DNA of 64,000 nucleotides, from assembly GCA_951640165.1 (NCBI GenBank), contig OX621253.1:25887469-25951468 (forward strand), given 5' to 3'. A program made the translations under genes and the position numbers. The notes below the pieces were generated by a model. The model was given only the letters and a program-made list of their open reading frames with translations, had not been told where the DNA came from and did no database searches. This document shows positions 60,891-64,000 of this stretch, piece after piece (the stretch's first letter is position 1; each line of letters starts with the position of its first letter). This stretch comes from Pseudoips prasinana (taxonomy: Eukaryota; Arthropoda; Insecta; Lepidoptera; Nolidae).

Positions 60891-62719
60891 ATTTGTCGGA
60901 AAGCCAATTGATCGACATTGTGAATCAATCAGATTTTGAGGACATATCAGATGACAAGGCTGATTTTGCTGACTGTGATGGTGACGTTGAAATCCATCAC
61001 ACTTCTTCTGAATCAGAAAATGACACTCCAAGCATTCATTTCACGGAATCAGTTCCAAGAGGAGTTCGGACGAGAGGAGGAGTTCGGACGAGAGGAGGAG
61101 TCCGTGTTAGAGGAAGTAGAGGACGTTCACGTGGTGTACGTACTCGTGGTGGCAGTAGTGCTCGTCTTCAAGAACCTGAAGAAGGAAGTGACTGGAGAAG
61201 GAGTGATTTTGCCATATCAACACCCCAACTACAAGAGCCGTCTTATCTACCACAAAATGTAAGTTCTGATAACCTATTTGATTATTTCAAAGAGTATATT
61301 GATGACGCAATAATAGAAACTATTGTTGAAAAATCAAACCAAACTTCCATAGAAAGGACTGGAAGAAGTCTTAATTTGTCCAAGGCAGAATGCAAAATAT
61401 ATTTCGGGATTACAATGATGATGTCATGTATTCCATTCTCGCAAATAAGGCTGTATTGGAATCGTCAATATGCACTGCCAATAATTACACAAGCCATGAG
61501 TCGTGACCGATATTTTTTATTGAGAAACTCTATTAAAGTTGTATTCGATAATGATGTTAGTCCGGAAATGAGAAAAGAATATAAACTGTGGAAAGTGCGA
61601 CCTCTTTTTGACCGGCTTTTACAAGGTTGTCGTAAACAATTAAGGCAACAAAAAATTTCAATAGACGAAATGATAATTCCCTTTACTGGGGCATGTCCAA
61701 TCAGGCAGTATTGTCCTGGGAAGCCAAATCCAACAGGAATAAAGGCTTTCGTCCTCGCAAATCCAAATGGTCTTGTTTGCGACATGATAATATACCAAGG
61801 TAAAGATACCATTATTAATGAAAATGAGAATCAATTTCATCTGGGTGAAAAGATTGTATTGAAACTCACAGAATCTTTGGTCCCAGGTCATTTATTATAT
61901 TTTGACCGCTATTTTACAACTATTAGATTGGCAAATGAACTGGATAACAGGGGCTTTAAATGTACCGGGACACTAATGAAGAATAGAATACCAGTGGAGG
62001 TGAAGGAAAAAATTACCGATGATAAGACTTTAGCAAGGAGAGGAAGAGGAAGCCACGATATTCTCGTAGGAAGTGATGGTAAAATTGCCATAACCAAATG
62101 GATGGATAACAAAGCAGTGATAATGCTTTCAACGATTCATGCTGCTGAAAACATCGAGTTTTGTAGAAGATCAAGGACTTATATAGAAGTGTCACGTCCA
62201 GAAGTCATCAAAGAATACAACTGCAACATGGGAGGTGTGGACTTAGTCCATAGATTATTGGCAGTTTGTCCAGCAAGAACGCGAACAAGAAAATGGACTG
62301 TCAGATTCATTTCTCATTTCATGGATCTTGCAATTACAAATTCTTGGATTAAGTACAAACAAGAGCAATTACAGAAAGGTATAATTACTCACAAAATATT
62401 GCAACTACGCGAATTTAAGAGGCAAATTGCTGAAAAGCTAATTGATGATAATGTTTACAGAGATTCGTCACTTAATGATAATGGTATTCCAGAAACACAA
62501 AGAAATGTAAAACTCAGGCGACCGCCGTTAGTACCACTGCCATCAAAGGCAAGAAGAAAGCACGGAATCGACCATTTACCAGATATGTCTACTGTTCAGA
62601 ATCGTTGTAGGAATCAAGGTTGTACCAAAAAGACATCGATTAAATGTATTGGTTGTAACATATCTTTATGTTTGACAACAAAAAGGAACTGCTTTAAAAT
62701 CTTTCATAGCAGAGATTAA
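60891..62719 (+). CDS. piggyBac transposase, exon 2, intact
   Basis: After the acceptor tttattttag (60890) the frame is open to 62719; with exon 1 the protein is 616 aa, full length for the family. The N-terminus is acidic, followed by an arginine/glycine repeat (GVRTRGG x3, RGSRGRSRG) at about 65-100. The conserved core starts at LFDYFKEYIDDAII. The three catalytic Asp are visible: SIDEMIIPF (D266), YFDRYFTT (D346) and MGGVDLVHR (D458). The C-terminal zinc domain is complete (CRNQGCTK...CIGCNISLC...CFKIFH). It would cut and join DNA at TTAA. No stop, shift or missing key residue. I could not find TTAA-flanked terminal repeats on either side. Confidence 0.92.
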
Positions 62720-63580
62720 TCCTTTAATGATCGGTTTTATATTATGTGATCTCATAGTATATTGTGGAACTTACTTGTTAATTACGCTAAAATATTTTAT
62801 ATCTTGTTAGGCAAGCTGACTGATTTTTGTAACAGAATGCTGTGATTAGTGTTGGTAGTATTTTTGAATTTTTTAATACCTACTAGAAACATTTAATGAT
62901 AATTATCATTAATATTTTGATTTTTATCTTGTTTTTACAACTTATTATTAATTATTTAGAAAGAATTTTTACTTTTTGTTTTTTATTTTGTTAAAAAGTT
63001 AGATTTTTTTGTTCTTTGATTTTGATTCATAGCTGATTTTGCTCAATTTATTTTGAAAAAGAGAATTTCTGAAAGTTATTATTATTTTACGATATTATCT
63101 CATTTATTGAAACTAAGTTCAAGTTAATTTGATAGAAATATAATTTGTTTTTTTTTTTACAAAATTGGAAATGTGTTTTACTATACCTACATATTCTACT
63201 AGTATACCCGAAATCGAAATCTTATTATACCCGAAAGTCCAATATAGCGAAAATATTTAAGACATTTGTTCAGGTAAAATTCATTTTATGCAATGGTAGC
63301 CCTGTAGTTTTCAAATGAAATCTCAGGACTTGGGGTGTTCTTCCATTTTATCTGTCCTAAAGGACACCCGATCTTTTGGACATCTTTGAAAATAAATATG
63401 GCGGACTCAGGAGGATATAATAAAATTAATCAAAAATTACATATTTACTCCCTAACTAATTGTCAATGCAAACAAAATATCAAATTGGCTAAAATCGAAA
63501 ACTCGAAAAAATCGAAAACTCTGAAGAAACCGAAAACCTACTATTTATCCCATCATAGTTATTTCATATTTAAGATCGCA
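62720..63580. other. AT-rich 3' flank of the piggyBac gene
   Basis: No gene. Two copies of tatacccgaaa (about 63205 and 63228) are present. No piggyBac terminus was recognised. Confidence 0.5.
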
Positions 63581-63584
63581 ATAC

Positions 63585-63640
63585 ACCACACATACACACA
63601 CACACACACACACCACATACACACCACACACACACACACG
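63585..63640. repeat. (CA)n-rich microsatellite
   Basis: Imperfect ac repeats with cat interruptions. Confidence 0.9.
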
Positions 63641-63719
63641 CATCTCGAATACTGATATACTTCCTCATCACAAATAAAATAACATCACAACTTAATCATT
63701 GAATGCCAAATTACACCTA

Positions 63720-63901
63720 CATGTCTAGAGTTAGGAGAGGCTGGACATCTGTCATACAGGTTTTCCACCTAGTACGGATACCAGTCTCTCACACAGATTT
63801 CACCTCTTCAATGTTAAGCAAACATTAATGTATTAATTAGTTAATAAGACAGTTTTCATCTATTCTGTGTGAGAGAAGAAATAAAGCTATTATTATTATT
63901 T
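63720..63901 (+). mobile_element. Probable LINE 3' UTR end
   Basis: The segment ends aaataaagctattattattatt at about 63900, like the 3' end of the LINE at 27427 (aataaactattattattat). The preceding tgtgtgagagaa/ttctgtgtgagag words resemble Jockey-like 3' UTRs. No coding sequence is attached. Confidence 0.4.
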
Positions 63902-64000
63902 TAATTTCTTTTATTACGTCTTGTGGAATTGTGCTTTTCATAAACACTGACCAATGCAAGTATTGGTGATAATTAGAAATATTAAATTTGTTTAGATTGT

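Noticed and set aside
63335..63655. 106-codon open frame ending in His/Thr repeats
   Set aside because: The end is a translated (CA)n tract and the start has no recognisable sequence.

Overview
The window looks like insect DNA, most likely from a moth or butterfly. It is AT-rich, its coding sequences are broken by GT-AG introns, and it contains a tRNA-derived SINE of a type I recognise from Lepidoptera together with Jockey-like LINEs, piggyBac, mariner, PIF/Harbinger, pogo, hAT, BEL/Pao and Ty3/gypsy elements. No complete host gene is visible. Two short open stretches with good splice sites (744-875 minus, 21704-21961 plus) are the only candidates for host exons. The rest is a layered graveyard of transposable elements with one endogenous parvovirus-like block.

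Region by region. 1-4206: an 18-bp tandem repeat, a possible first exon, and two near-identical 1.34-kb direct copies carrying a hAT C-terminus. 4207-6978: a coiled-coil plus SGNH-hydrolase-like gene broken by one stop. 6979-10421: a minus-strand piggyBac split exactly at a TA by a 2.4-kb Tc1/mariner element with ~484-bp terminal inverted repeats. 10422-14623: a fold-back palindrome leading into a 5'-truncated BEL/Pao element with an envelope-like gene. 15226-16937: a Jockey-like LINE end. 17771-20660: a pogo-like element. 21085-21605: a SINE. 22167-22841: a transposon gene fragment with a second fold-back junction. 22938-27427: a polyadenylated LINE.

27858-37184 is the most notable part: a PIF/Harbinger element with TAA target duplications, whose MADF protein gene (plus strand) and DDE transposase gene (minus strand) are interlocked, each having an exon inside the other's intron. 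A 5.1-kb LINE has jumped into transposase exon 2 and made a 309-bp target duplication that carries the splice acceptor, so a complete, in-frame, three-exon transposase (417 aa) can still be assembled by splicing past the LINE. A second, decayed Harbinger at 39202-40560 shows the same arrangement.

40681-43189 is a 2.5-kb element with terminal inverted repeats carrying a gene of a cysteine-rich, DNxGGQNKN-type family. 43298-46234 holds densovirus-like NS sequence, with overlapping frames and an SF3 helicase. 46556-58010 is a nest of LINE, hAT, LTR-retrotransposon, Ty3/gypsy (49774-54974) and ISL2EU-like pieces. 58160-59260 is a DD34D mariner. 60519-62719 is an apparently intact two-exon piggyBac transposase gene. 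The right edge holds simple repeats and a LINE-like 3' end.

All calls rest on reading the sequence and on recalled family motifs; no database search was possible.
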